NCBI GenBank assembly: GCA_014526335.1
Contig: JACTAT010000321.1
Coordinates: 349,438-413,437 of the forward strand
Direction: 5' to 3'
Length of the DNA stretch: 64,000 bases
Source of the DNA: Chrysaora quinquecirrha
Lineage: Eukaryota; Cnidaria; Scyphozoa; Semaeostomeae; Pelagiidae
Shown: in pieces, positions 43,880-56,084 of the stretch
How the letters are laid out: every line of letters starts with the position of its first letter
Position numbering within the stretch: the stretch's first letter is position 1
Translations under genes and position numbers: made by a program
Notes under the pieces: generated by a model
Databases searched by the model: none
What the model was told of the DNA's origin: nothing
What the model saw: only the letters and a program-made list of their open reading frames with translations

Positions 43880-44905
43880 GTATTTATAAACAGGTATGCA
43901 CTTCTGAATATTAAATCGTCAAGTGGATATCGCAAATAAAAAGCTGTTGTTCCTGATTTCTTGAAAGAACGTCAAAGGTTCTTCATCCTGAGTTGCATGA
44001 AAAATATGCAAGAGGCAAAGAGCATAAAGCCAGAGAATATCATTGTACAGGACGATGGCACAATAGGAGTACAAAGTTTGAAAGCACTGCCAAACTTCAA
44101 AATGTAGAAGGTGTCTTTTGGCGATGAAAAAACGATGGCACAATGCCAATATGAGAGCTGGCAATTAAATCTGCTACCATGTAAGCATTTTTTTGCTGTT
44201 ATAATGCATTCCCCACAACATTCTTGGTGCAGCCTTCCAACAATGTATACACAGTCGCCATTGTTTTGCCCTGATGACCTCCATGTCATTCCTTAAGGTA
44301 TCAATCAGCCAGAACTGTTGGTAATGAATGCAGGACAAGACGATGATGAAATGAGCCTTGGAAAAGGAGAACCATTAGAATCTATTGATGGTGGAAGAAT
44401 TACTGCAGAGCTCCCAAAACGTAGATCAACAAGAGTGACAGTTGCTAGTGAATGCAGGGAATATCTCAGTCAAATAAGGAATTTAACATACCTGGTAACA
44501 GATGAGACTGCTCTTAAGAATCTTTTCATACAGTTACATGACATTTCAGAAAATCTTCAAAAAGTTGTTGATAGGGATGATGGCTTCATCCTTGAGAATA
44601 CTGGTCAGCCCATGTCTGCATTGAAGCTAAGATTGGAACGTAAAAGAGCTGGAACAGCAGAGCCTCAAGAAATTGATAAACAAGGGCAAAATCAGTTAGA
44701 TACTGCTGGTAACATCGCTGGCCAAGTAAGGTCTTTACCTATGGATAAAAAACACAAGCCTGGCAAGAAGCTATATGGTGTAGCATATGAAACAAAGATG
44801 GCTCACACTAACGTGAATTTAGATATTGATACAGGCCTACCAGGGATGGCATCCTTGTCACACTATTATAGAAAAGTCAACATTTTCACCAATACTAGAT
44901 TATAA
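43880..44905 (+). pseudogene. SWIM zinc-finger protein (MULE-transposase-like C-terminus), broken
   Basis: The frame reads KSSSGYRK, stop, then VVPDFLKERQRFFILSCMKN, IIVQDDGTIGVQSLK and PNFKM, stop, then VSFGDEKTMAQCQYESWQLN and LLPCKHFFAV. The SWIM signature C-x-C-x(n)-C-x-H is present except that the second Cys is Tyr (CQY), which would abolish zinc binding. A further stop near 44294 separates the finger from the 195-residue open frame 44318-44905. That frame contains a Lys/Arg-rich part (RITAELPKRRSTRVTVASE) and a mixed-charge helix. SWIM fingers of this kind follow the catalytic domain in MULE-type transposases and their derivatives, and the core itself was not found. Confidence 0.55.
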
Positions 44906-45482
44906 ACTATTTGCTGAATATTTTTAAAATTCAAAGCAAATAATTTGCATTAGATTTTAGGGAGAAATTGGAACAAAGAAGACACTAAAATCAACAAAAG
45001 GGCAACTGGTAAGGTTATTTCCAAACATAATTGAATGAAATAAGTGACACTTATTGTATAGAAGGGCAGAAATTTTTATTCAAATTGTTCCTTTCATCCT
45101 TTTCTACATATTACTACAATTTCTCTTTTGTTACATATTGCTACAATTTGTTCCAACTTGCATATTTAGCATTGATATAATGGCTTTTATTCCAAAACCC
45201 TTTTGCTTAACCCAAACAATCGAAAGTCATAATTTCTTTGGTAAACAGCAAAAAACGAGGAGCTGTGAATTACTAGTGTGGCGGCACTTGTACACTATGG
45301 AAATACTATATCAAATATTATTAGTTTAATCAGGGATTGCCAAAATTTGATATTACGATGACAAAATATTTATATAATATTGAGTTTTTATTTGTTTTGC
45401 CTGCCCCTCCCCCATTAGAAACCCTTCATAAACCTCATATATCTGTATCCAATTTGTCTCATTCAATTTACTCAGCCAGTAC
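44906..45482. other. non-coding
   Basis: AT-rich with no supported gene. Ends at the TTAA-flanked MITE. Confidence 0.4.
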
Positions 45483-45486
45483 TTAA

Positions 45487-46045
45487 CCCTAATCCTACCG
45501 GGCTTTTTTTGATCTACCACAGCCGGGGTGGTTTCCACCCCCCCTCCATAAATTGCTGTCCAGTAGAGCTAGCGCAATCAAACTTGGCACAGGCATTGAC
45601 CAATGTATTAGGAGTAATGTTGGTAAATTGGGCGTCTCCCACCTCTATTATGACGTCATTGTGACATCATAATCAAAACATGCTATCGACGTTGGTCAAA
45701 AATCGACCTTCCTTAATATCAATAGAAATCGGGAAATTTCTTTACATTTTGTAGCTAGTAACTATTTTCTATTACCTTGCAAAGAATCAGTCAATTCTGA
45801 TAAGATTTAATGGTAAAAATAGGCACTTATATGTGGTTTTGGCATGACCGCTTTCCATATAAGGCAATGTCACGTGACCCATTGTTATTATTTTGGGGAT
45901 TTTTTTGTATCACATTGTAGCTTATACATATAGGCTTAAAGTCAGTCTGGTTTGCAAGCTTACATCCATTACACAACAGAACAGTTTCAAGAAAAAGCTT
46001 GAGGGGTGGATTCCATTCCTGTATCTCCCCCCGGTAGGATTAGGG
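45487..46045. mobile_element. 559-bp MITE with TTAA target duplication
   Basis: TTAA at 45483-45486 and 46046-46049. Terminal inverted repeat CCCTAATCCTACCGGG on the left and CCCGGTAGGATTAGGG on the right, 16 of 16. Subterminal GGGGTGG(T/A)TTCCA sequences are present near both ends (45535, 46005). The interior holds GTCACGTGAC and TGACGTCA palindromes. Its ends differ from the 37.7-kb MITE, so it is a second piggyBac-type family. Confidence 0.9.
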
Positions 46046-46054
46046 TTAAAGCAA

Positions 46055-46200
46055 GGATACAGATCACTAGCAATGGGTAGGATTGAGTCTTTCCGCATCT
46101 ACTGCAAATGCCGCATGCCGAATGATCTTTGGATCCAGATGAGTTCTTGTGCTGCAGTCTTTGCAGCAAGAAATACCACACACGATGTGATGATGACACA
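46055..46200 (+). pseudogene. PHD-finger-like fragment
   Basis: One frame gives IYCKCRMPND and, after a shift, the next gives CCSLCSKKYHTRCDDDTMMH. Together the Cys-x-Cys...Cys-x-x-Cys-x-x-x-Tyr-His-x-x-Cys spacing is that of a PHD finger, as found at the C-terminus of some Ulp1-type mobile proteins in cnidarians. Only about 45 residues remain. Confidence 0.4.
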
Positions 46201-46230
46201 ATGATGCACTGGAACAACTCTGATAAAAAA

Positions 46231-47055
46231 CTGAGTTTATTCCTGAATTCTGCTCGAGTGTTGGTCATAACTCATCAGCTGACTTTTTTTTCCAAGATTT
46301 CTGATGTGGATTACTTTACCCTCTCTAATATTTCTCCAACCTTCGGAATTAACATGATTAGTAAAATCAATTAAGTCTTTAAAACAAATCCTTATATCAT
46401 GCTTAAATGATCCTGTAAATAGGGATTTCTTTGATTATTCTGGTCTTCAAAATGAAGAATTGCTAAACATACCCTTACTGGGCCTAATCTCAAAGACAAA
46501 CGTGGTCGGCCTTATTATCCTAGGCCAAATGCTAACACTTTGTAGATGAGTTTCTCAACTGAGTCTATTCCTGAATGCTGCTCGAGTGTTGGTCGTAACT
46601 CATCAGCTGATGTTTTTTTTCCAAGATTGCTGATGCGGATTACTTTACCCTCTCTAACATTTCTCCAACCTTCAGAATTAACATGATAAGTAAAATCAGT
46701 TAAGTCTTCAAAACAAATCCTGATATCATGCTTAAATGATCCAGTAAATAAGGATTTCTTTGGTTATGCTGGTCTTTAAAATGAAGAATTGCTAAACATA
46801 CCTTTATTTTGCCTAATCTCAAATACAAAAGTGGTCGGCCTTATTATCCTAGGCAAAAGGCTAACACTGATGCAGTTTCAGATTTCAGCACAAACATAAA
46901 ATTAACAAAATTCATCCGTAAATAAACAGTGCATGTTATGTATTTATGTGTCAAAATTTGATTAAACTTACATTTTAAACCGATTAAACTCTTTCCCCCC
47001 AACGCTTCTACTGCTGAACTCTCCACGAACAAAGGTCAAAGCTGCCACAGCCATT
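46231..47055 (-). CDS. small two-exon gene with duplicated second exon, unknown function
   Basis: The first exon is 46974-47055: ATG at about 47053, MAVAALTFVRGEFSSRSVGG, donor AT|gtaagt. It lies upstream of an exon-like frame at about 46559-46770 that reads SFKHDIRICFEDLTDFTYHV, WRNVREGKVIRISNLGKK and TSADELRPTLEQHSGIDS. A second copy of that exon, 328 bases further on (46231-46540), has lost a base in its A-run (GKKSQLMS instead of GKKTSADEL) and has a TGA where the first has CGA. Thus one copy looks usable and one dead. The acceptor before the exon is not fixed. Trp-x-x-(I/V)-R-x-G-K-V-I is the most conserved stretch between the copies. I recognise no family. Confidence 0.4.
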
Positions 47056-50000
47056 GCAACAGAACTCCAGGGAGCGCAAATAGATAGAGAGTTTCACCAT
47101 GAAGAGTGCAGCAGTCGAAAACATTTGATCATTTTAAACAGAGCTAAAAATCATTGGGTTTATAAAACGTTCACATATATAATTTCAAACTCTTATCTTT
47201 ATAATTGCTAATATTTTATAGCTTGATTTTATTATGAATAAGGACTTCAACAACATTTAATAACATTTATTAAAAGTTTTTAAGTTTTTACTTGTTTGTT
47301 TTATTTTATTTTATTTACTTATCTGCAATAATTATTCATTTATTTTACTGCCAGTGAAAAACCTAATTGTTCTTAGGATCTGTGCTATGAATACATTATA
47401 TTACATTACATTTGCCTAGATTTATGTTTTACAGTTCATCCTCGATCGCATGTTTTTATATATAACAAGCCTAGCTAAAGCCTCACTAGTTACAGTTTTT
47501 AAATATTCTATTCTTTTCTATTATTTAAAGAAACAAAAGAACAAAAGAATCTAATGTTATCTGGTAGAAATGTTACAAGTTGGTTACTTATAAAGTGGTT
47601 TCTCATAAAAGACGTGTATTGGAACAGGTTGAACTCAATTTTACAGAGGGTTGCTTGAATAAGCCAAAATTTCAAATAATTTACGACGAACATTTTACTT
47701 GCTTACCTTCTGTTCAAGTTTATTACTACAACAAATTGCTCAAATGGATTGCAGAGGACTTGAGTAGAAGTTTTGGATTATATCTCACCAAACTCAATGA
47801 AAGTTAGCTAGAGGTGTGTTGCCCTGGTTGAGGGTAAACGTGGTTTGATAGGGTTTAACTACTTTCTATTAATTGTTGAATAATAAGAATTGTTGTGTAG
47901 TTAAATCTTAAAAGCACGCAAAAATATTTTAATGACCCCATGTGCGAAATATTTTCCACGTTTTTTTCTAAACTTTTGTCCACCCGCAGAGAAAAATATT
48001 TTTTAAATGTGTACCTGAAAACGAATTGTGTAAATATTCGCCATTTTCACTTTCATATTTTTTGCACTGTTTTGTTTTGGTTTCTTTTATTAGAGTGGTG
48101 AAAGGTTTTCCAATTAAACCCGATAAATTACATAATCTAAGATTTTTAATTTGATATCCTTTTCTGTCGCCACAGGCTTTGTTTCCATGAGCTGTTTGAT
48201 TGGCCTAAGTCGCATACATTATTGGAAAATTATATTATTCTTCAACTTTCTCCTCTCTTATGCCTATTGTTAAACACAGTCTTTGAATTTACATACATTT
48301 TTTAGACATTTTGTCACTCTGCAGGTTCTTTCTTCCCTTATGTTTTATTTGATGCAATAATCAAACATCCATACAATATGGAAACATTCTATTATTCTGC
48401 AAGTCTCTCCTTTCTAATTATTTGTTCCCTTATTAGTTGTTTTTGTAGTTATTTATCACAGCTATGAATTGGAATGTCAATGTATTTAGAGTTCATGTCT
48501 AGTTAACATCCACCTTACAACATCTGAAACAAGATGAATCTAGCAGTGACACTAGCAACAATTGCTTTCTGGGATACATACTAGGCAGAAAAGCAATTTC
48601 ATATTCAGAAAAATACTTTTCAAATGCCACTAGCAGGGGTCATATTGCAAAAATAAATACAGTCGATTTTGATTCAGGTTGCATTATGTTATGATGAGAT
48701 TGTTATTATTACCTTTTGGTTTTAGTATTCTTGGTCTTGTTCCTCTCATTTTACATATCGTCTTTCAGTTTGTTTGTACACTTTTGATTATGTAGGAATG
48801 TGCTTGTTTTTCTGTCTTACCACAAAATGGAAATATTGCAATTTTAGACTGCATCTTTGAAGAAAGGGCAGATGGAATAGATTATGTGAGTTTCATCATA
48901 CATAATTGTCTCAATAGTATCCCTTGATGAAATTTTTACCTCTTAATTAATTGAAATTTATCAATATTAACATCAAAGATTTTCTGTCACTTTCCTAGCA
49001 CACACATCTTAATCTGGCATCCTTATTTTGTTCCAGAGAGGAACAGGCAGTTGTATTGTCTTTGAAGAATAAAATCTTGACGAATCAGAGACACACGGTA
49101 ATAACGCATGTGAATAGACAAAGTAATTTTCACCAGTCAGATTGGAGAGTTTATCTCGCTGAAACCTACAAAGTTTGCCGCATTCTACTCAAGAGCAACT
49201 AGAAGCTGCTAGAGTTTGATGTTTCTTTTCGGAGTTCTTAAGGATGGCTGGCCTGGTGGATGGTCTGAGGAGACAGTTTCAAACAGCAATCTTCTCCACA
49301 GGCAGAGCAGCTTGCGAGTTAAATCTTATTCTATTCCACTGGGCCTGAGCTTTTCTATTCTGTTTTGTTGCAATAGGGCACAAACTTCAGATATCATCAA
49401 GTGGTAGGCTAGCCCCAGGCTTGGTATGGCCCACTACTAGATCTTACTTCCGCATCTTATTGGGCTTCTTTTTTTGCTAATCTGATGAAATAACAAGTAC
49501 AAATCTATGGGCTGACGTAGATACAAAAATAAAAATAAATGTTTTAATCAAGAGAGATCATATCAGACTTTCACTCTTAAAAACAGAGATACAACTTATA
49601 CATTTCGTTTGTAAGGAAAATTTTAAAAATATTAATCCAACACAGTTTTGTAAACATCAAGAAACTCTTCTTGAGCTAGGAAATTACAATCAAAGAAGCT
49701 GTTTGAGTTTTAATTATCTCTCAAACTTTTTATTGATTTTCAAACATAAAAAACAAATTATACTTCTTGTATGATTTTCTTCATTTCCTCTTTGACTCAA
49801 ACATGATAATTAAGCCCATTAGTCACTCCTTCATGAGGTAAATTTAAAATGTTTGATTTTTGACAAGTTAAGAAACTATGCGAGGACATTTTACTATACA
49901 AAAATTGCCAAAATGTATGTAGCGGTACTGTTGTTGATGACAAAATTATTCTTAGGATCCTAATTACTGGCAAGTTGGAATAGGCAGGGGGACTGGAACT

Positions 50001-50600
50001 GCATGCAAATGGGGTTTCAAATATGTATTTTAGCAGGGTCAGGATTTGCTTCACGAACTTTTTCATAAAGCTACTGACATGCTCTCCAGACCCCAATTAA
50101 TCTCAAATTGCATGGATAAGAATGATCATTACTTAAGCTACTGCCCAACTCTGCAATAATGATGTACCTGGTACAACTGTAGGTCAATCCAAGCATGCAC
50201 AGTACCTTCAAGTCAGAAAAGTCTTAGTCTTGTAAAGTTGAACAAAATTTTGATATCAGCTATTTTAAAAACATGAAACTGAAATTCTATTATTGTCCTA
50301 TCCAATCCCCACAAGCACTGGTTAAAAGTCTCTTCCTTAGCAGGGACATACCAACTTGCTCATCTAGTTCCTGTACATTGCATCCTATCTTTTGATCTGG
50401 ATATAGATCAACAATTATCAATTTTTTAGTTTTTAATAGGAGTTTCATCTTAACACACAAGGTAGGTTATTGACTAAATCCAGCTTTGCGCCCACACACA
50501 TCACAACACAACAGCTCAGCTGAGACTAGATTTAGGGTAGTTGCAAAAAACTAGGCCTCTGACAGCTTCATCATGGATAGAAAAATTGCTACTTCTTCCT
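47056..50600. other. long non-coding stretch
   Basis: AT-rich throughout. Short open frames at 47580-47807 (+), 49216-49407 (+) and 49797-50096 (-) have no recognisable domains, no clean splice pairs and no repeat character. I see no RNA gene. Confidence 0.45.
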
Positions 50601-50607
50601 CAAATGT

Positions 50608-50955
50608 GTGAACAACTCAAAAACAAATTTAAAGAAAGCTGCTGATTTTCGTTCACTCGCCATTAATACCAGTGCAGAACAGTGGAAGTTTGAATTCAAG
50701 TTATTCCGTTATGACAATTTGCGCCTGCCATGCAGGCTATACCCAGATAACGCCAGCCATCAAGATGTGGCAAGCAGGACGGTAAAATATTTCCGAAACA
50801 TGCATAAGGCACAACGAGCTGTTGCAAACTTAAGTGAGGAGTATAATGCTTACATTTCTAAATATGTAAACAAGAAGACACACCCCTCCTGCCAGGAAAA
50901 AGCTGAACAAAGAGGCCATTTTCCAGATGCCCGGAAAGCTGAGCATCAGTCTTAA
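50608..50955 (+). CDS. hypothetical protein fragment
   Basis: An open frame of about 115 residues, charged and helical (KFEFKLFRYDNLRLPCRLYP, then VAKYxRNMHKAQRAV-like sequence, then EEYNAYISKYVNKKTHP). The His-Ser end has no motif that I recognise. Traces continue downstream (PENVTCASRVSNQLLRRFAT near 51100) in another frame. It may be a decayed mobile-element protein. Confidence 0.3.
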   Translation: MNNSKTNLKKAADFRSLAINTSAEQWKFEFKLFRYDNLRLPCRLYPDNASHQDVASRTVKYFRNMHKAQRAVANLSEEYNAYISKYVNKKTHPSCQEKAEQRGHFPDARKAEHQS

Positions 50956-51514
50956 ATTTGGGCAGGGTCACTACGATGCAAATATTGAAAATGAGAGACT
51001 AGACGTATTTGGCAATGTCATGTGCCTGTCTGCCCTGCAGTGATCAGACATAGCTGTTCAGCTTACGTATGGCTTTCTTATTAGACTTATCAAGGCTATA
51101 CACCAGAAAATGTAACATGTGCAAGCAGAGTGAGTAATCAGTTGCTCAGGAGGTTCGCTACCAGTGACATAGCAGCATTTGTTTCCAGAACATTTCTTAC
51201 CAACACAGGTATGTCATTGCCCGAGCTGATCTGTGCAAGGGAAGGAATCAATTAACTTAAAAAAAGATGCTGTGACAGGAGGAAGTGTTCGGCTGCTGTA
51301 ACTCATGTTTGTACATGAGAGCCTGGTGATACTTGGCAAAGAAAGCAAGAAAGCCCAATTGAAATAAATATGGCAGACACATACATAACGCAGCAGGCAG
51401 AGCAATAAGCTACTGCATCATTATCCAGCAAACTTCCGAAGAAGTGCTAAAGAGAAAGCAAAGAATCCGCTGTGGGGCAAAAACGACAGAACCCTGACAG
51501 GAAAAGCACTAGCA

Positions 51515-53338
51515 TTAGAGAACAAGACCAGCATCACCCCGATCTAGTGCAACTTGCTTTGTATCAGAGCTTTGATTGTAATCTAATTTTTCTTTGACTA
51601 CATACTCCAATTCTACTGTGACATGATTGCTTGATTCTACTGTGACATGATTGCTTGATCCTAAAGGATCTCCAAATTTAAGTTTATTTAAAGAAGCTCC
51701 ACAAATGTTTCTCATTATTCAAAAGCTTTATTACACATTCTATCGTTTTAACTATCAATCCTTCTTTTATGTATAATGCAACACCATGTGACGGTGCATG
51801 GCTAAGGTTCATGTAAAGTTGGTAGCCTTTAATACGATAACGTTGATCTATCCAGTTACTGGTACCATGTTTTGGTAGAATCTCAGTTACTGCACATAAA
51901 TCATGCCTCAATTGGTACAGTCTGGCTTCTAACTCGTCACCTTTGTTACTTAAGCTGTCTGCATTTGTATATAAACAGTTTAAAATACATTTAGATGGAT
52001 TTAATCTTGTTTCAAGCTCAGATAATTTGTTTTGCAAACTGTCACCGTTATTGTAACAGTATCTTACTGAGCTCTTTATTGCTGTTGGTACAAAACTGGT
52101 CCCTCTGAATAGGTGGTTGCTGGTAAAACGTTTGATACTGCCTTTTTGGTTGTGGCTGATTGGATACTAGGGTGATGTGCTGGAATGTTTCTCTCTGTTC
52201 ATGTAAATGATTGAGTTCTGTCAGGTGGTTTGAAATTATTCTCAAGAGTTTGGTTTCCAGATGTTCTAAAAATAATTAATTTTTGAACCGGTTCCATCTC
52301 CTTCAACATTGCTCATGGTTGGATTTTGATTTGCTTTTCTGACATCCTTGGGTATCTTTAACTGTCGGAAATTGCATTTTACACCCTTAATACAACCAGA
52401 TCGTAGATTAAAAAACCTAAAAGCAGTGACCTCTTTGCGCTCATACTTGTGCTCACATTTTGTGGTGAACCTCTGTTGAAGTTCTTGCAAACATTGTGCC
52501 AATTTCTCTCTTGAGTTGATTCAGAATTTTCCTTATGACTTGCGATGTCCTTATTAGTATCATGTGGAACATCAGTGGTACTTATGTTTTTACGGACATT
52601 TTGTTTGTCAGTTGATTTTATTTGATAGAAAGTCAATCTTTTGCTCTTGGTTAATCAAGTTGGCTGTGAGATTATCAACTTGTGTCTGTAGTTTTTCTTT
52701 ACTTTACATCAGAAGTTTGTTTTGTGCTTTTAATTTTCTGATTTCTTAAACAAATTTCAGGCTTTGGGTGTTGGTGGTGGGAGGTTGATTATCTGATGAC
52801 ATTGAGTCAGATGCAATAGATTCATTTGGTTTTGAGAAAGCAGATAGAGGGATATTAAGCAAATCCTCAATACCATCATCATCTTGGCCTTTGATTGTGG
52901 ATTCCATAACTTGGCTGGAACACAGAGGCTTTTCTGCATCACCTACATCATTATCATTTACATCATTATCATCATCATCATCATTGTCAAAGTAGATGGT
53001 AGATACCTTCCGTGTTTTCCAGGATTTGTTGATAGTTGGGCACAAAATTCTTCCTTTTGTGACTTTGCTAATAATGAGCTTTTTTTGAGCCCCTTTTCTT
53101 TTAGTTTAATAAGTTCTTTGAAAAAGGGGCATTCATAGTCTATCCAACTATATGCGGCATGGGCAGAGACAACAATTAAATGTTTTTTCCCTGTCAAATG
53201 AAATGTAATTTCCAGCAATTTATGAACCTTATTATGTTCTTCATTGTGATGAATCTCGAGCTTGAGTTTCTTGAGTTTGGCATAATCAAATGCTCGGCTT
53301 GAACCACACGCTGGGGCTTCACTCGTTTCCTTTCCCAT
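51515..53338 (-). mobile_element. LINE 5' half with CCCH-finger ORF1 and endonuclease start
   Basis: On the minus strand from 53338: an ORF1 N-terminus (AFDYAKLKKLKLEIHHNEEH, CPFFKELIKLKEKGLKKSSL), then an Asp/Asn-rich stretch over a TCATCA microsatellite (52960-52990). A degraded CCCH zinc-finger block follows (CKNFNRGS, KCEHKYERKEV, FFNLRSGCIKGVKCNFRQLK). The endonuclease start comes next (52037-51700: CLYTNADSLSNKGDELEARL, CAVTEILPKHG, GYQLYMNLSH, GVALYIKEGL). The frame dies near 51690 and no RT follows, so only the 5' part is present. The TNADSL, VTEILPK and GVALYI motifs identify the endonuclease. Several frame changes occur in ORF1. Confidence 0.65.
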
Positions 53339-54420
53339 TGTACAGTAATAGATTCATGTGCTCTTCAGATATGGCTAAGCGGTTGTCATACCGAACATCA
53401 CAAATGTCAATTATCTTTATAATCGATTCTTTCTCTGGTAACGAGATATTTCCCACACTGTTATAGATATTGAATTGAAGGTCAGCAATTTAGTTTGATT
53501 TATTCACCTTACTTTTTGACTGAACCTTTTTAACTCTTGGAGAACACATGCTTGCTGTGAAATTGTTTAAGATTTATTGCCTAAATTAGGCCACTTGAGC
53601 AAAGTCTTCGATGCAATAAATTCTTTGATGCAATGAATTCTTTTCCTTTTCAAAAATGATAACGGATTTGTTTAAAAAAACCATATTTTCAGAAGTTCTG
53701 GATCAGAACACTACACAATAAATGTAGTTTTTATCCTTTGCTCTTCACAAGTGCTTGGCTCTTTCTACAAAGTCGTCAATCTTTTTCTTCTTTACAGTTT
53801 AAATCAATTGTGACAGTGGCGTGTCAATTGGGCAATCTCTCTCATCCTGATTGGTTGAAATAGCAATAACTGCCATTAGATTTGCAAGGCAAGCATATGT
53901 AAGCTAATATAGGTTACTTGGGGTTGACATTATACAACAAGATGCCTGATGCATAGGAAATCTAGTGTAGCAAGAACCCGCAAAATAGAGACCATTGTTG
54001 TCCAAACAGACTGTTTACCTTACTACAAAATGGAATATTCTGGAAAAGGGCTACAAGGTTTAGTTATAATATGGTTAAAAAGCCTTCAGTGATGTCAACT
54101 TGAATCTTTAAAAAATATAACCCTCATGTTGCAGTTACTATCCCTATGCAGGCTTCTGCGTAGATTGAGGCATTGGAAAGTAATCATTTAGCCTTCAGCC
54201 AGAATCACAAGTGTCTATATTTTTGTTTCTCATACAAGGGCTCATTTCTCAGACAGCCTGATGTATGTAACTGTGTCCTATTGCTCACGTTGGTAATGTA
54301 ATTGAAGCAACAAGGCAACACGGACAAGTAGGAAATGGTCATATCAAGGTACACATATTACTGTACCATAGAGTAATAGAAGACAAACAAAATTTCACTT
54401 GTGCTGCCTTCCTAAGACTC
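53339..54420. other. non-coding, possibly LINE 5' region then spacer
   Basis: No gene recognised. 53339-53580 may be the 5' untranslated region of the LINE. Confidence 0.3.
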
Positions 54421-54596
54421 GCTGTCATCGTTGATAAAATTTTTTGCTCTCGTTCTTCTCCCATTGTTATTACCAACAAAGTCATCTAGCAACTGGTCCT
54501 CTAGCAACTGATGCTCACCAGTTTCGTTGTCTTAACCTTCTTCTTCGCTTCCAGACAAGGGTGCTTCATCACTGATAAACGGGTTTCTTGGTGCTA
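54400..54596 (-). pseudogene. acidic exon of unknown gene
   Basis: After an acceptor-like TTTCTAG the frame reads APRNPFISDEAPLSGSEEEG, then a TAA. In the same frame it continues DNETGEHQLLEDQLLDDFVG and RRTRAKNFINDDSES to a TAG. The composition is that of a disordered acidic linker, as in DNA-repair helicases and replication adaptors. One internal stop suggests decay. I cannot assign a family. Confidence 0.3.
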
Positions 54597-54600
54597 GAAA

Positions 54601-55150
54601 AAGAAAGACTATTTGAGAACTATGTAGTCAGCTATCTGGAGCACACCAAGACACGTCCTAGAATGAACCAATGCACATTTGTGAATGAAAGCCTTTAAGT
54701 AGCACACCCATCCCATATATATAATTATGCGTAAACTGCTGCATTTCTCCCCTCCCCTCCCCCCTCCAAAAAAACTTTGCCTCTAGCTTTTTTCTAGTTT
54801 TAAACTGTAATTGGAGCTGTATTAGTTGCGTTTTAAAATTCATTATCTGTATTTTATCAATCTGTATTAATTGAGAAGTACGGAGGTTTGGGCCCTAGAA
54901 GTCTGGACAGTAAACGTGTATATTTCTTCTTATAATTCTAGCTGTAGATTCGTTCGTTCGCTTTCGTATTCGTTTGCTCTTATACGCTGCATTCACAACA
55001 TTTACAAAGTCAAATTGATTTTGGTGTTCTCTGTGTATTTCATCATAAGGTTTTCTTTATATCACAATGTGTTGTCTCTTTCTGTACTTCACATGAATCA
55101 ACAGTACTGTATACAATGTCTTAGTTTCTACTTAACCTCTAATTAGATTA
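54601..55150. other. non-coding
   Basis: No gene or repeat supported. Confidence 0.3.
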
Positions 55151-55199
55151 TAGTTATATCATATGTTAGCGTCTTTCGTGCCTGGGCCCTTCCTCTTTC

Positions 55200-55710
55200 C
55201 CTCAAATTAATCTGTGGTTATTTAGACCACGGTTTTACACAGGGCCAAAGCACGCTGTGGGGTTAACTGTCAATCTTCAGTTCTTCAATCTAACACTAAC
55301 CCCTTACCAGTCTCTACTGCCAAAGTTTGTTTTTAATTATCATCGATCTAATAGCAATCCTTCAACTCAACAATATTCCTGCGTTCGCAGACAAGAAACA
55401 AGAAAATCCAATCATATAAACAGCATAGTGAATACATATGCGAAATAAACTAGAAAGATATAATAATTTTAAAACACAATACGAAACCGTTTCTGTCCAA
55501 ATGAGTTCAATCTATATTTCAAAATTCCTTCTGTTATCCTGCCATTTTCGAGCTCAATCCAATCTCTCTCTTCTTCCGCAAGGAGTGCTTTTAATACATG
55601 CAGCAACAGAACATAATATATGAGTAATAATTAAGTCTGAATAAGGTCAGCAGTCATGAATAGTAATGAATAATATGACACACTCCCCCTTGGGTCAGTC
55701 TAGCTGATCC
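55200..55710 (-). repeat. possible Copia-type polypurine tract and LTR start
   Basis: On the minus strand CAAGGGGGAGTG is immediately followed by TGTCATATTATTCATTACTA near 55683. A GGGGGAGTG tract directly before TGT is the usual 3' end of Copia-type LTR retrotransposons. The LTR end and a partner LTR were not found. Confidence 0.35.
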
Positions 55711-56084
55711 AACAAGCCAATCAGCGTCAATTGCTGCTTCTCTATGCAAATGATTTATGAAAACAAAAGACACATTTTCAATATTACAGAAATATGTTGA
55801 GCAATCTGTTTTTGAAAAAGTTTACTATTTCAAGGAATATTTTGAAATTTATAAAAAAGAACACAATTAAAATATGGATAGGCATAAAAAATCTTTAAGG
55901 AAAGTCGTTTAAGAAAAATTAGCATCTATACACTACACATGAGTATTATTGGCTTTGTGGCGTGAGATGAGATTGTTGCAAGGTATAAGATGGGAGTCCT
56001 GCATCATCATGTCAGAATTGAATTGCTGCAGGAGGTGTAACAGTAGAAGAAATTTGCACCAAGAGTTAGATTCCTTACCAATTC

